Origin: Cristatella mucedo
Lineage: Eukaryota; Bryozoa; Phylactolaemata; Cristatellidae
Direction of reading: 5' to 3'
NCBI GenBank assembly: GCA_009760855.2
Contig: WPIO01000166.1
Coordinates: forward strand, 187,501-212,500
DNA length: 25,000 bases
Below, one piece after another: positions 1 to 8,828 of this stretch. Under the pieces are notes generated by a model, which did not search any database, was not told the origin of the DNA, and saw nothing but the letters and a program-made list of their open reading frames with translations. The position numbers were made by a program, and so were the translations under genes. The stretch's first letter is position 1, and the number at the start of each line of letters is the position of its first letter.

Positions 1-350
1 CGGCAATGGCTGCCAATGGCCGCGCCAAAGGGCAAATGCCTGTGCATTCAGCAGGGCCTTCTGTCACGTGCTTTTGAGTCCAACATGACTGCAAAGTGCC
101 GGACTAATGCTATAACATAGCATACGAACATATTATTATAATATATATTAGATTATAATATATTTATATATTATAATAGGACTTGCTAGAGAATTGCACC
201 ACATGTATTTGTGGGTTCTTGCACACCGATACTAGCATAAAGATGCACTGGCCTCACAATGCACGTGCACACCAACCCACTCTCCCATGCATGCACCTGT
301 GCATTCATGTGTGCATGCGCATAAATACACGCACACACTCTGTGTGTGTG
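1..350. other. Unassigned flank with AT-rich patch
   Basis: No gene is recognisable. Positions about 122-178 are almost pure A/T with several short self-complementary runs (ATATTATTATAATATATA type). The motif GCATACGAA that opens this patch recurs in front of a similar AT-rich patch near 16307, so the two may be copies of one small AT-rich repeat. From about 310 the sequence grades through short CA and TG runs into the CT microsatellite. Confidence 0.4.
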
Positions 351-352
351 TC

Positions 353-446
<94 letters not shown>
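351..446. repeat. (TC)n microsatellite
   Basis: About 96 bp of TC dinucleotides with a single CC interruption near 362. It is preceded by short CACACAC and TGTGTGTG runs. Open frames across it encode only Ser-Leu or Arg-Glu repeats and are not genes. Confidence 0.97.
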
Positions 447-449
<3 letters not shown>

Positions 450-864
450 ACATATCATCTGTTGTCAATGTGGTGACACTTCAGATATGCACACGCTTTA
501 GTACAGCACTATGACTGCCACCACTCAGGCCAACAAGGGATCAGGGGCCAGACAGCCTCGACCAGTCCCACTCTCCTGAGGTAGAGAGCCGTAGTTAAAG
601 AGCGCCCCCTACCACGGCCGAACAGGCACTCAGGCCGACTGGGTTAGCGCCCTCACGAGGCTGCCACGTCCTTCAGCTGAGCCGGCACAGCTGAGCTGCA
701 GCTTCGAGTGCCTCAGCCTCAGCTCATGCTGCGTCATGCGACCTCTGACCTTTTTCTTGCTTTGCTCCGGGCCAAATTTGACAGCTTCGTCACTGCTCCT
801 CGAGTTCTGCTCGCAAGACAATGTGGCAGTGGCAGCTAAGCAGCGCTCTGTAGCGCCGACAGAG
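447..864. other. Unassigned unique sequence
   Basis: GC-balanced sequence with no recognisable protein or RNA gene. It contains several CAGCTGAG and CTCAGCC type short palindromic words around 670-720, which are common throughout this window. I see no splice-bounded coding segment that I would defend. Confidence 0.3.
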
Positions 865-891
865 CTCTCTCTCTCTCTCTCTCTCTCTCTC
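865..891. repeat. Short (CT)n microsatellite
   Basis: About 27 bp of uninterrupted CT repeat. Confidence 0.95.
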
Positions 892-1656
892 ACTTAGCAT
901 GCACTAGACCCTGAGAGACCACGCGGCGCTCGGGTCAACGTGCAGCAGGAGCCGACGGCTGCTCGCCCGCAGCCGCAGTGGCCGTCAGTCTATGGGTGAG
1001 CAGCAAATGGCAGCGCCGGATTCCTGCGCTCGGCGGCGGCGGGCACAATGGCGAGGTCGCTCGCGGACTGCGCCCAGCAGCCAGCCGATCGGTCGCACAC
1101 GTGCCGAGTTCCGCCGGGTGCTGCCACTGGGGTGCCGCTGTGCTCGAGACCCGATCCCACAGAGCTGCTGCTGCTGCCGATGCAAGGAGCCAAGGCCGGG
1201 AGTGAGGGCACAAGGAACAAAACATGCTACTCACGCTGAACAAATAAGAGGCTGAGGCCTGAAGCAGCAGAGCAAGAACGTCTGGGCTCAGATAGCTAGC
1301 AGGTGTAGGAGGAGGCAGAGCTCGGAGGCTGCTCCAGCATGCTCCAGCCAAGTCGGAAAGGCACAATTGGCTCATCCCGACTCGGTCGGTCGCGTCGGGC
1401 GATTTCATCGACGTTCTGACAGCTGTCAGCGACAGCCGGTTAGCTTGGTCCCGTGGGAGCAAGGGCGATCGGTGCACAGCTTCGGCTTGACTCGGATGAC
1501 AAAGACAGCACAGCAGTCGTGCACTAAGCGCTTTGCTCGGCTGTCTGTTGCTTAAACCTGGTCCTGGGGACAGCTATATATAGCCATGTGTTTCATATAC
1601 CCCACATATGCTTCATGTGTGCCATGTGAACTTGCAGTCCCCATGCACACACTCAT
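892..1656. other. GC-rich unassigned segment with a TATA-like site
   Basis: From about 900 to 1550 the DNA is GC-rich with many CpG dinucleotides and GCTGCTGCTG runs near 1162. Several frames are open on both strands, as expected from this composition. None has a recognisable domain. A TATATATAG string lies at 1573-1581, just downstream of the GC-rich part and about 27 bp before an ATG near 1586. A promoter is possible but there is no identified gene body for it. Confidence 0.25.
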
Positions 1657-1841
1657 CTCTCTCTCTCCCCCTTCTCTTGCTCTCTCTACCTCTCTCTCTC
1701 TCTCCCTCTCTCTCTCTCTCTCTCACTCTACATCTCTCCCCCTTTCTCTCACCAATCTCTCTCTCTCTCTCCCTCTCTAACTTTCTCTCTCTCTACATCT
1801 CTCCCCCTCTCTCCCTCTCTTCCGCCTGCTCTCCCTCTCTC

Positions 1842-1911
<70 letters not shown>

Positions 1912-2198
1912 CTCCCCCTCTCTCTCCTTCTTTCTCTCTCTCTCCCTCTTTCTCTCACCCCTCTCTCTATCCCTCTCTAACTTTCTCTCTCTCTCTTTCT
2001 CTCTACATCTCTCCCCCTCTCCCTCTCTTTTGCCCTCTCTTTCTCCCCCCTCTCTCTCTGTCCTCCCTCTCTCACTCCTTCTTTCTCTCTCTTCCTCTTG
2101 CTCTCACCCCTCTCTATATTCCTCTCTCCCCTCTCTCTCCCTCCCTCCCCCACTCTCTCTCTCACTATCTCTCCTCTTTCTCTCTCCTGTCTCTCACT
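1657..2198. repeat. Polypyrimidine block with higher-order repeats
   Basis: About 540 bp that is almost entirely C and T on the plus strand. A pure (CT)n core lies near 1845-1908, surrounded by variant blocks with CCCC, TTTC and short ACATC or TAAC interruptions. The word CCCTCTCTAACTTTCTCTCT occurs at 1771 and again at 1971, exactly 200 bp apart, each followed by CTACATCTCTCCCCCTC. A second pair beginning CCTTCTTTCTCTCTCT lies at 1926 and 2077, about 151 bp apart. The block therefore grew by segmental duplication as well as by slippage. The open frames through it are Ser/Leu/Pro low complexity. Confidence 0.9.
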
Positions 2199-2305
2199 CG
2201 TCGGCATCTTTTTTTTCCTGCACCAATGGTCGCCATGAGATCAGACGTTGGGTATGTCACAATGCAACTGCCAGGGACAGCAGACACAGGCAGAGCTAAA
2301 TATAG

Positions 2306-2357
<52 letters not shown>

Positions 2358-2358
2358 T
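2306..2358. repeat. (CA)n-(TA)n compound microsatellite
   Basis: About 38 bp of CA passes directly into about 14 bp of TA. The same CA-to-TA junction occurs at 5992-6045 and 8257-8287, and in reverse at 15701-15942. Confidence 0.95.
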
Positions 2359-2529
2359 TTATTTATAGCTATGTATATGCAGGCGTATAGACAGAAAGCC
2401 GGCAGCTAGGCATCAATCCAAAGGGGGCGACTATACCTGCCAGAAAAAGGGAAGGTGGCCTGCTGATTAAACTGTCTCTCGTGTGTATATAGTGGCAGAC
2501 GAGTCTCGAAAGTTATCGTAGGATTGATC

Positions 2530-2645
2530 ACGTGCTCTCCAGGTCAAGGGCAGCTCACTTTCCGGTGCAATGAGGAAGTGCATTCATCAGGACAAGAACT
2601 CACGACCTGGATCGTGAAGTGCGAGCACCTAACCCCGGGCTAAGA
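2530..2645 (-). mobile_element. tRNA-derived SINE remnant (family 2), reverse
   Basis: Read on the minus strand, 2642 to about 2618 gives a box A-like stretch (TAGCCCGGGGTTAGGTGC). About 30 bp later there is a degenerate box B (CAGGTCGTGAGTTCTTGTCC). After that comes a tRNA-unrelated body with TTCCTCATTGCACCGG. The order and the GGTCGTGAGTTC word match the better preserved element at 16785-16930. The box B core is mutated, so this copy is old. It could also be a decayed tRNA pseudogene, but the shared body argues for a SINE. Confidence 0.5.
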
Positions 2646-2649
2646 TCTT

Positions 2650-3082
2650 TACTGCAGCTACACACTAAAAGCTCCAGTGCAAGTTGATCCGTTTGCGTAA
2701 ACCTGTACATTTAAATTTCTCTACAACCATCACGCCAGATGCCTGGACCAGCAGTACACATGAAGCTGACGATGGTATGTGCATGTCGTATTGCAGTGGC
2801 AGAACCAGCAGACAGAGAACCAGGAGACTTAAATAAGGACTGTCGACATAATTAACGACTAGTTTTGGACACAGTGGTCCCGAGTGTGTGGTATTCCCGG
2901 AAGGAAGCATGCGAAATTTGGAGCTGAGTACCAACAGCACAAGAATTAGTGCATGTAAAAGCCTAGGCAGGCTGATGAAGGAGGAAACACACGATTCAAC
3001 TGCCAGCTGGAATCTCATAGCAGGGACACAATCCAGCACAAACCCATTTTGCACGACCTGGTCTTGGGGGTGGCACAGACAG

Positions 3083-3085
<3 letters not shown>
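2650..3085. other. Unassigned segment
   Basis: A 129-codon minus-strand frame (2665-3054) and a 92-codon plus-strand frame (from 2888) are open here, but neither has a recognisable domain, and the second runs into the GA microsatellite. I see no convincing exon borders. Treated as non-coding. Confidence 0.3.

Positions 3086-3147
<62 letters not shown>
3086..3147. repeat. (GA)n microsatellite at LINE 5' border
   Basis: About 62 bp of GA preceded by AGAAAA. It abuts the truncated 5' edge of LINE copy A1. A matching AGAGAAAAAGAGAGAG stretch starts at 4022, directly after the LINE 3' end, so this may be part of an expanded target-site duplication. Confidence 0.95.
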
Positions 3148-3149
<2 letters not shown>

Positions 3150-4022
3150 TGGCTCAGCCAGCATAACTCGTGTTGAATCAGCTCGAAATCTAGGTGTCAT
3201 GTTTTAAAGTGACCTCTCGTTAGACGACCACATCAGCTCCACAATCAAGTCTGCCTACTTTCAGCTACATAACATTGCTACAATTCGGGCTTGTTTAGAT
3301 AAGGATACCACGTCTAAGTTGGCCCATGCATTTGTGACATCTCGTCTTGACTTCTGTAACTCACTGCTTGCTGGCCTACCGCCGTGTGCAATCAGGCGAT
3401 TGCAGCTGGTGCAAAACTCCGCAGCTAGGCTTGCCTGTCGTGAGCGTCGCAGTTGCCACATCACACCACCTCTCGCCGACCTGCACTGGCTACCAGTCAA
3501 GCAACGGATCGACTTCAAGGTTTTGTCACTCACTTTTAGGTCCCTTCATTCTTTCGCTCCAGCCTATCTCTCAGATCTACTCCCCCACCAGGCCAAGCAT
3601 CGTACCACCCGCTTTTCGGAATCCAACAGTTTACCAATACGTCGTACAAACCTCAAATCCTTTGGAGAACGTGCATTCAGTTCGTATGCTCCCAAACCCT
3701 GGAACTCACTCCCGACTTGCGTCACAACATCCCTTGACTTGACCACATTTAAAAAGAACTTAAAACACACCTATTTAAGACAGCATTTAGTGGGTCCCTG
3801 AGATTCGTCTTTCATATGCTTCTGCATGCTGACACTGTGCATGCTGCCACGAACCACATTTGCATGCTGACCCTGTGCATGTCACCCCTAACCATATTAC
3901 TCACGGTGTTTATCAAGCGTGATATTACTCACCATTCAATCGCGTTTCCCTTTGCAACAAATGTAAAGCGCCTAGAGAGAGATTGAGTTCTCTGAGGGCG
4001 CTTTATCAAGTGCATTATTATA
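3148..4022 (+). mobile_element. 5'-truncated CR1/L2-like LINE, family A copy A1
   Basis: This is the 3' part of a non-LTR retrotransposon. It holds the C-terminal region after the reverse transcriptase palm, a 3' UTR of about 190 bp and a short (ATT) end. Downstream of the stop at 3801 the UTR carries a 21-bp word twice (3823-3843 and 3861-3881, 20 of 21 identical). It ends with a conserved tail at 3964-4005 whose outer arms TAAAGCGCC and GGCGCTTTA pair perfectly. Copies A2 (4788-5113) and A3 (to 24672) share this UTR and tail. The (GA)n tracts on both sides suggest insertion into a GA-rich target. Confidence 0.9.
3208..3801 (+). pseudogene. LINE ORF2 C-terminal remnant (A1)
   Basis: An open frame of 198 codons follows an in-frame TAA at 3205. 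It shows the typical end of CR1/L2-like ORF2 proteins. The motifs, in order, are SRLDFCNSLLAGLP, HITPPLADLHWLPVKQRI, FKVLSLTF, APAYLSDLL, AFSSYAPKPWNSLP and LTTFKKNLK. The frame upstream of the stop continues the same homology (ISSTIKSAYFQ lies after it and NLGVMF before it), so one nonsense change separates the two parts. No endonuclease or palm domain is present, so it cannot act alone. It is the best preserved of the copies in this window, suggesting it is comparatively young. Confidence 0.88.
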
Positions 4023-4029
4023 GAGAAAA

Positions 4030-4045
4030 AGAGAGAGAGAGAGAG
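4030..4045. repeat. Short (GA)n after LINE A1
   Basis: Sixteen bases of GA preceded by GAGAAAAA, immediately after the LINE 3' end. It mirrors the AGAAAAGAGAG stretch at the LINE 5' side. Confidence 0.85.
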
Positions 4046-4787
4046 CTCAACCGAAGCTACTCAAGAGTGAACGTCGATAGTTTATCGCATTAGAAGAAGA
4101 AGCCGAACATTACATCAAATCTGTAGTCTTCTGGGAAGGTGCAGTAGTCACGTGAGCACGAGTGGTTAGTTCGGGGAAATGGGCAACACCACAACAGGCC
4201 GAGCTCGAGAAATCCTTTTCAGGTGGCTACGGCTTCAGATGCCAGCACAGCTGAGGTATGCATCAACTGATGCCCACGCTAGACACGAGGAGGTGGAATC
4301 AAGAGGAGTGTGATTGATGTACCATTGCTTGCTACCGGGAACCAAGCTGGGCCTAGCAACAGCTGGGTCAGTGCCTGGCAACAGCTGGGTCAGTGCCTAG
4401 CAACAGCTGGGTCAGTGACAATCTGCTTCTATTCTGGCCTCCTCTCCAGGCTAACGATCTCTGGAAGGGCAGTAGCATACGATGGCTGCAATAAAGCTCC
4501 CCGTGATTCGAAGGCTGAGGATGAGCAGCAAAAAAGCTCTTGCACTTGCAACAACAAGGAAGCCTCAGCCTGAGCCTCAGCCTGAGCTATCGTTGGGCTT
4601 TAGATGAGATTAGTAAGTCAGCCTGCCCCAGCACCTAAGTTATGGCAAGTGACCAGGAGAAATGAATGGCCTGTTGTTAGCAAGTTTACTGTATCCGATT
4701 GGGCCCTGATCTGCTATTAAAGAATTAATGCTGGTAGCCTAGGACAGACGTCTAAGCACCAGAGTCAACCTCGGGTCTCGCTCAACA
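4046..4787. other. Unassigned spacer between two LINE copies
   Basis: Apart from the 22-bp tandem repeat at 4352-4417 I see no gene. A short duplicated CCTCAGCCTGAG word lies at 4562-4585. An 87-codon open frame (4310-4573) spans the tandem repeat and has no recognisable domain. Confidence 0.35.
4352..4417. repeat. 22-bp tandem repeat, three copies
   Basis: Three head-to-tail units of CCTAGCAACAGCTGGGTCAG plus TG, with a single A/G difference in the middle unit (4374-4395). The units are nearly identical, so the expansion is recent. Each unit carries a CAGCTG E-box-like palindrome. Confidence 0.95.
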
Positions 4788-5092
4788 AGCTGCATCAGAA
4801 CATCCCCTGACCTGACCACATTTAAAAGAAACTTAAAAACATACCTATTTAGGACAGCATTTAGTGGGTCCTTGTGATTCGTCCTCCATGTGCTTATGCG
4901 TGCTGACACTGTTCATGCTGCCACTAACCACATTTGCATGCTGACCCAGTGCATGTAACCCCTAACCATGTTATTCATTTTGTTTGTTTTTCAAGCATGA
5001 TTTTACCTACTATTCTATTGCGTATCACTTTGCAGCAAATGTAAAGCGCCTAGAAAGAGATTAAGTTCTCTGAGGGCGCTTTATCAAGTGCA
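4788..5092 (+). mobile_element. 5'-truncated LINE, family A copy A2
   Basis: Begins inside the last 30 codons of ORF2 (SPDLTTFKRNLKTYLF readable near 4801-4851). The 3' UTR and tail line up base for base with A1 apart from scattered substitutions. The tail arms TAAAGCGCC (5042-5050) and GGCGCTTTA (5075-5083) are intact, as is the inner AGAGA/TCTCT stem. It is much shorter than A1, a usual result of incomplete target-primed reverse transcription. Confidence 0.9.
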
Positions 5093-5113
5093 ATATTATT
5101 ATTATTATTATTA
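5093..5113. repeat. (ATT)n at LINE 3' end
   Basis: Seven ATT units directly at the end of LINE A2. Similar ATT-rich ends follow A1 (about 4011-4020) and A3 (24672-24690), so the ATT run belongs to the element's 3' terminus. Confidence 0.9.
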
Positions 5114-5652
5114 CAAGCTTGCTGTTCGTCTGAGACTGCACTCGTCTCAGAGGTTACCTAGGCAGTCTTTGGTTACCTTGGTTACCTGTTGCCTTTCATG
5201 CAAACATGCCAAACCATCTGCTAGCCAATCGCCCGTCGCTAGAGAAGAAGCCTGCATTCTCCGAAGGAGGAGCAGCAGCAGCGCCGCCACTGCGGCCGGC
5301 CATTGCTTCAGTAAACGTTGACCGTTGGTCAGCCGGAAAGAGCAGAGTGACAGTGCCGACACGTGCTCCATCGTTCGACCGTGTGTGTCAACTGATTGCT
5401 TGACACATAACGCAAAGAGCTCAAATGCCGAATATGCGCCGGCAACGCTTTTTACCCTCCTAGAGCACTGCCATCGAGTAAGCGATATAATAACTCTCAC
5501 CACCATTAGAAATCGGTCGGCTGAAACAGTCATGTCTCAACAGATCACGAGCACCAATCACTCTCAAGATTTGCCTGTCTTCCGTGAGTGGCTTGCCAAA
5601 CAGGGCAGCTAGTTCTAGGCTACGATAAGCTTGGACTATTGGCTTAGACAGC
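5114..5652. other. Unassigned, moderately CpG-rich segment
   Basis: Positions about 5220-5420 are GC-rich with GCAGCAGCAGCGCCGCC near 5273. An ATG at 5531 opens a 27-codon frame to a stop at 5610, with no recognisable motif. Long frames overlap on both strands, which suggests composition rather than coding. Confidence 0.25.
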
Positions 5653-5877
5653 TTGGATTATTCAATAATAATCAGCATGTTGACAGAAACTCGTGCAGCG
5701 CTATGTGGATATGGGAATGCAAAAATGCAGAGATTAGAAAGACAGCTTTGCTATACGGCAGTCCTACTCTGCAGAGCAAGCTCCAAAAAGGCAAACATAG
5801 TTGTGGATGCTTTGCTACAGCCCTTGCAATCAGGTCAGATCGATCGCCTGACAGACTTCACTGCAACAGGTCTTTAG
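5653..5877 (+). CDS. Possible coding segment or terminal exon, unknown product
   Basis: A 74-codon frame ends at a TAG at 5875. From about 5689 on it reads as non-repetitive protein of balanced composition (for example LERQLCYTAVLLCRASSKK, then VVDALLQPLQSGQIDRL), unlike the low-complexity frames elsewhere. The helical, leucine-rich pattern would suit an all-alpha domain, but I do not recognise a family. An AG at 5686-5687 could be a splice acceptor, though the tract before it is poor in pyrimidines. It may instead be a chance frame. No partner exon is seen. Confidence 0.2.
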   Translation: MDYSIIISMLTETRAALCGYGNAKMQRLERQLCYTAVLLCRASSKKANIVVDALLQPLQSGQIDRLTDFTATGL

Positions 5878-5988
5878 CACCTCGGATTCTGTTGAACTGT
5901 GCCTACATGACTTGGCATTTGGTCATCGTATTCAGCTAGTGGCCGCCTAGCTAATGGTTGAAGTGAATGCTGCTGTGAGAGCAAACAG

Positions 5989-5991
<3 letters not shown>

Positions 5992-6035
<44 letters not shown>

Positions 6036-6045
6036 AATATATATA
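5992..6045. repeat. (CA)n followed by AT-rich run
   Basis: About 38 bp of CA, then a short degenerate TA run. Confidence 0.95.
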
Positions 6046-6210
6046 CAAGATCTAAGATTAAAAAGCAACGAACCGAGGAAGAAGATAGACATGGATATCA
6101 AACCAATGCACGATTGCAACCTTGTGGATTTACTGAGCAATGAAAAACTCATTGGTCAGACCAACAGGTTCGTGATGATAACAATATTGATGAAAATAAT
6201 GAAATATTGG

Positions 6211-6378
6211 CATAACCAACTCAGAGAACTAAATCTCTGCACAGATACTTTACATATGCAGCACAGAAAGCTAAGAAGACACAACGCTCGACATTTTCGA
6301 GATACTAATAAAACAACAGTAATACATTTGTACAGCACCCTCAGAGAACTTAATCTAATCTCTAGGCACTTTACAGAC
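6211..6378 (-). mobile_element. Two reverse LINE/SINE 3' tails
   Basis: Read on the minus strand, 6378-6322 gives TGTAAAGTGCCTAGAG and later TTAAGTTCTCTGAGGGTGCT, the same tail that ends the family A LINEs and the SINEs. A second, more decayed tail in the same orientation lies at 6255-6211 (GTAAAGTATCTG, then TTTAGTTCTCTGAG). No tRNA promoter boxes or ORF2 remnants are visible between them, so they are probably very short 5'-truncated insertions. The 101-codon plus-strand frame here is incidental. Confidence 0.65.
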
Positions 6379-6596
6379 ATCCTTGCAGGCTACTGATGAA
6401 TAAGCACAATAGGTGTCGTATGTATGCAGCATTCAATCAGCTGGTGGTGCTGTTAGGCACACAGCTAAGCCATCCAGCTCATCCAGAATGGCACCGTTAG
6501 GCTGGAGGAGGTCACACACACACACATTAACTGTCTGTGAGGCGAGGAGGCCGGCAGCAATAGACTAAATGGATATGGATGCAGTGCATTAGCAGA

Positions 6597-6598
<2 letters not shown>
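6379..6598. other. Unassigned
   Basis: No feature recognised apart from a five-unit CA run near 6513-6526. Confidence 0.3.
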
Positions 6599-6634
<36 letters not shown>

Positions 6635-6647
6635 TCTCTCTCTCTCC
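6599..6647. repeat. (TC)n microsatellite
   Basis: About 48 bp of TC with one CC interruption at about 6630. Confidence 0.95.
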
Positions 6648-6881
6648 TCATACAGCAGCAGGTGTCCACCGATCAATCCTGGTCGCTTGCCCGACCAAAT
6701 GTAGGTACACAGCTAGCTCATTCCAGTGACAGGATCAACCGAAGCTAGCTCGTGTCGAGCAATAATTGCCAAGCTTAGCTCGCTTCTCGGGAAAGCCCCG
6801 ATGCCCCGAGAGTAGATACGGCTGGTGCAAGGTCGCGGGGCTAAGGCTGCAGGGTCAAAGCAATGTCAAGGTCGGACACAA

Positions 6882-6963
<82 letters not shown>

Positions 6964-6979
6964 ACACACAAACACACAA
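6882..6979. repeat. (CA)n microsatellite
   Basis: About 79 bp of CA followed by a few CCCACA and AAACAC variants. A further short CA run lies at 7011-7022. Confidence 0.96.
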
Positions 6980-8226
6980 CAGCCAGTGAGATTGCCACAA
7001 CGAGTGCTGGCACACACACACAAATAATCGCAAATCAGAGAAGACACGAATGAGTTCACCACTCGGTGGGTTTCAGCAGACACTATAACTAGCCTGGCGA
7101 GCAGGGTTGGCAGCAGCGCTGGCCAAGAAAGATCCCTGCCCCCCACCCCACAAACCCTGCCGCTGCAGTGGAACGACGGACGTCCGACAGTGCATCGTCT
7201 CGCTCTCGGACTCACTCTCAGTGGACGCAGCAGGACGGAGCAGTGCTTGAGAGCAGAATAACAAGACGAACAAGGCATGAACAGCAGACGAACAAGGGCT
7301 CTCATTGCAGAGGTGCAGCACAGTGCTCGTGCAGCGCAGAGTCTGCGCGGCCCTCGACCTCAATACAATCTTTTGCGACTGACCTTCTTGTGTCTCTGTG
7401 AGCAAGGATAGAGAGGCCGAAGCGAGAAGGTGGTGAGAGCACGAGCTTCGTGAGCCCCGGGATCGTGATCGATCACGCCCCCCCCCGATTCTCCATCGCA
7501 AGGGATTTGCCATCACCTGAGCCCAAGCATCTCTAACTACCACAAATCCATCCTGGGGGGGGGGTTACGATCCGATCCGATCTGATCTGAGCGCTACTGG
7601 GAGAGCTCTGAAATCGGCTCAGCTTTGACTTGATTGCCGGGCAGCATTTAACGTCGCCTTGGCATCCATTAAGATCGTGAAACACCAGGCGAACCAAGTG
7701 CCCAATCGCAGCGCTACAAACACCCAGCCGGCGGCAGCGACTCAAAACCGGAAAGCAAACCAAACGAAACTCTATTACCGGCGACCTACATTGCCTGTAG
7801 CCTCAGATACTACTCCCATATACTCTATATTGTCCTCTCATAGCCCGTCGCCAGGGCCTCAGCAGCACTCTCGTGAGTCTCGTCCCTTGCTCTGACACTA
7901 AAGTCAAAGGTTAGCTACTAGCTATCCTACCTAGTTAAAGGTTATCCTGACCGGACCATTGACTGAGTGCTAGTGCCTCTGTCATTCATACCAGTGGCCG
8001 ACACCACGGCATGTTGGGCACTCTCGTTGCACGGACAGCTTGCTACCCTGTACAGCAGCTTTGCAAGACCGGCTGGTCAGCCGTGGAGGCAAAAGCAGTA
8101 GCAGCAGCAAAGGTCACTGACCGGGTAAAACGTCAGAGCTAGCTGCCGGCACAAGGCCAGCCAGAACAGAGGAAGCGGGGTGAGAGAGCTCAGGCAAGGG
8201 GCTGAGGTGGGCAGCTTTTTCTTAGC
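6980..8226. other. Unassigned; short homopolymer and GATC(C/T) runs
   Basis: Nothing here is recognisable as a gene. The 156-codon minus-strand frame (7073-7543) has no domain and is Ser/Arg rich. A C9 run near 7478 and a G10 run at 7555-7564 bracket a short unassigned stretch; the G run is followed by CGATCCGATCCGATCTGATC. If the gene with the 8829-8946 exon continues on the minus strand, this would be intron or further downstream gene sequence. I looked for the next Sec14 exon and did not find one. Confidence 0.3.
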
Positions 8227-8287
8227 TATTATATATACGCACGCACGCACGCGCGCGCACGCACACACACACACACACACACATATA
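8227..8287. repeat. Compound TA / CGCA / CG / CA microsatellite
   Basis: ATATATA passes into (CGCA)n, then CGCGCGCG, then (CA)n and ATATA. The whole stretch alternates purine and pyrimidine, a composition known to favour left-handed Z-DNA. Confidence 0.93.
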
Positions 8288-8828
8288 AATAATTACCGAA
8301 CGGCCCAGTCAGGTCGAGAGAGTAACAGAGTACTGACTTCCGGTCATGCAAGAGCTCCACTCCACACAGCTGTATAGACAAACCGCCTGCGCTCCCGGAG
8401 GCATCTACTGCCGGAAGCAAGCTCTCAGAGTATGCCCTAACAGCGTGACAGACAGTTGGAAAGCAGAAGCCACTAAAAACAACGTCAAAAAGGTAGTGAA
8501 CGGCACTGAACACCCCAAAGCTATTAACGGAAATGAAAGGAAAGAGATGTAATTCGTCCAGGCTCTGTGCCTGCCATCTCGGATACCAGAGCTGACAGTC
8601 GAGCTAGCCTGCCCCTTCGAAAGACAAGAGCCAGGCAGCCAAATTGTGATGCACTGGCGATCACTAGTAGCTTGGCGCTGGCGAGTCTCCACGTGCTCAG
8701 AGATCTATAATAGCCACGACGTTCTTTTTCTAATTAAAGAATGCGTCTGTGCCCTTCGCCAAAACAGACATGCACGCGATTCCAAACTGTAATGCCACGA
8801 ACTGGTTCTGCACAGGCAATATACTCAC
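8288..8828. other. Probable intron or spacer
   Basis: Lies directly downstream (minus strand) of the Sec14 exon, beginning with its GTGAGTAT donor at 8828. The frames at 8229-8513 and 8405-8692 on the minus strand have no recognisable motif. No second exon is identified. Confidence 0.35.

Noticed and set aside
935-1477. 180-codon minus-strand frame in GC-rich DNA
   Set aside because: No recognisable domain; several other frames on both strands are open over the same stretch, as expected from high GC.
1608-2390. Longest plus-strand open frame at the start of the window (260 codons)
   Set aside because: It is almost entirely Ser, Leu and Pro from CT repeats, then Thr-His from CA repeats. Pure microsatellite artefact.
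2665-3054. 129-codon minus-strand frame
   Set aside because: Hydrophobic in part but without domain, signal-peptide pattern or splice borders that I could support.
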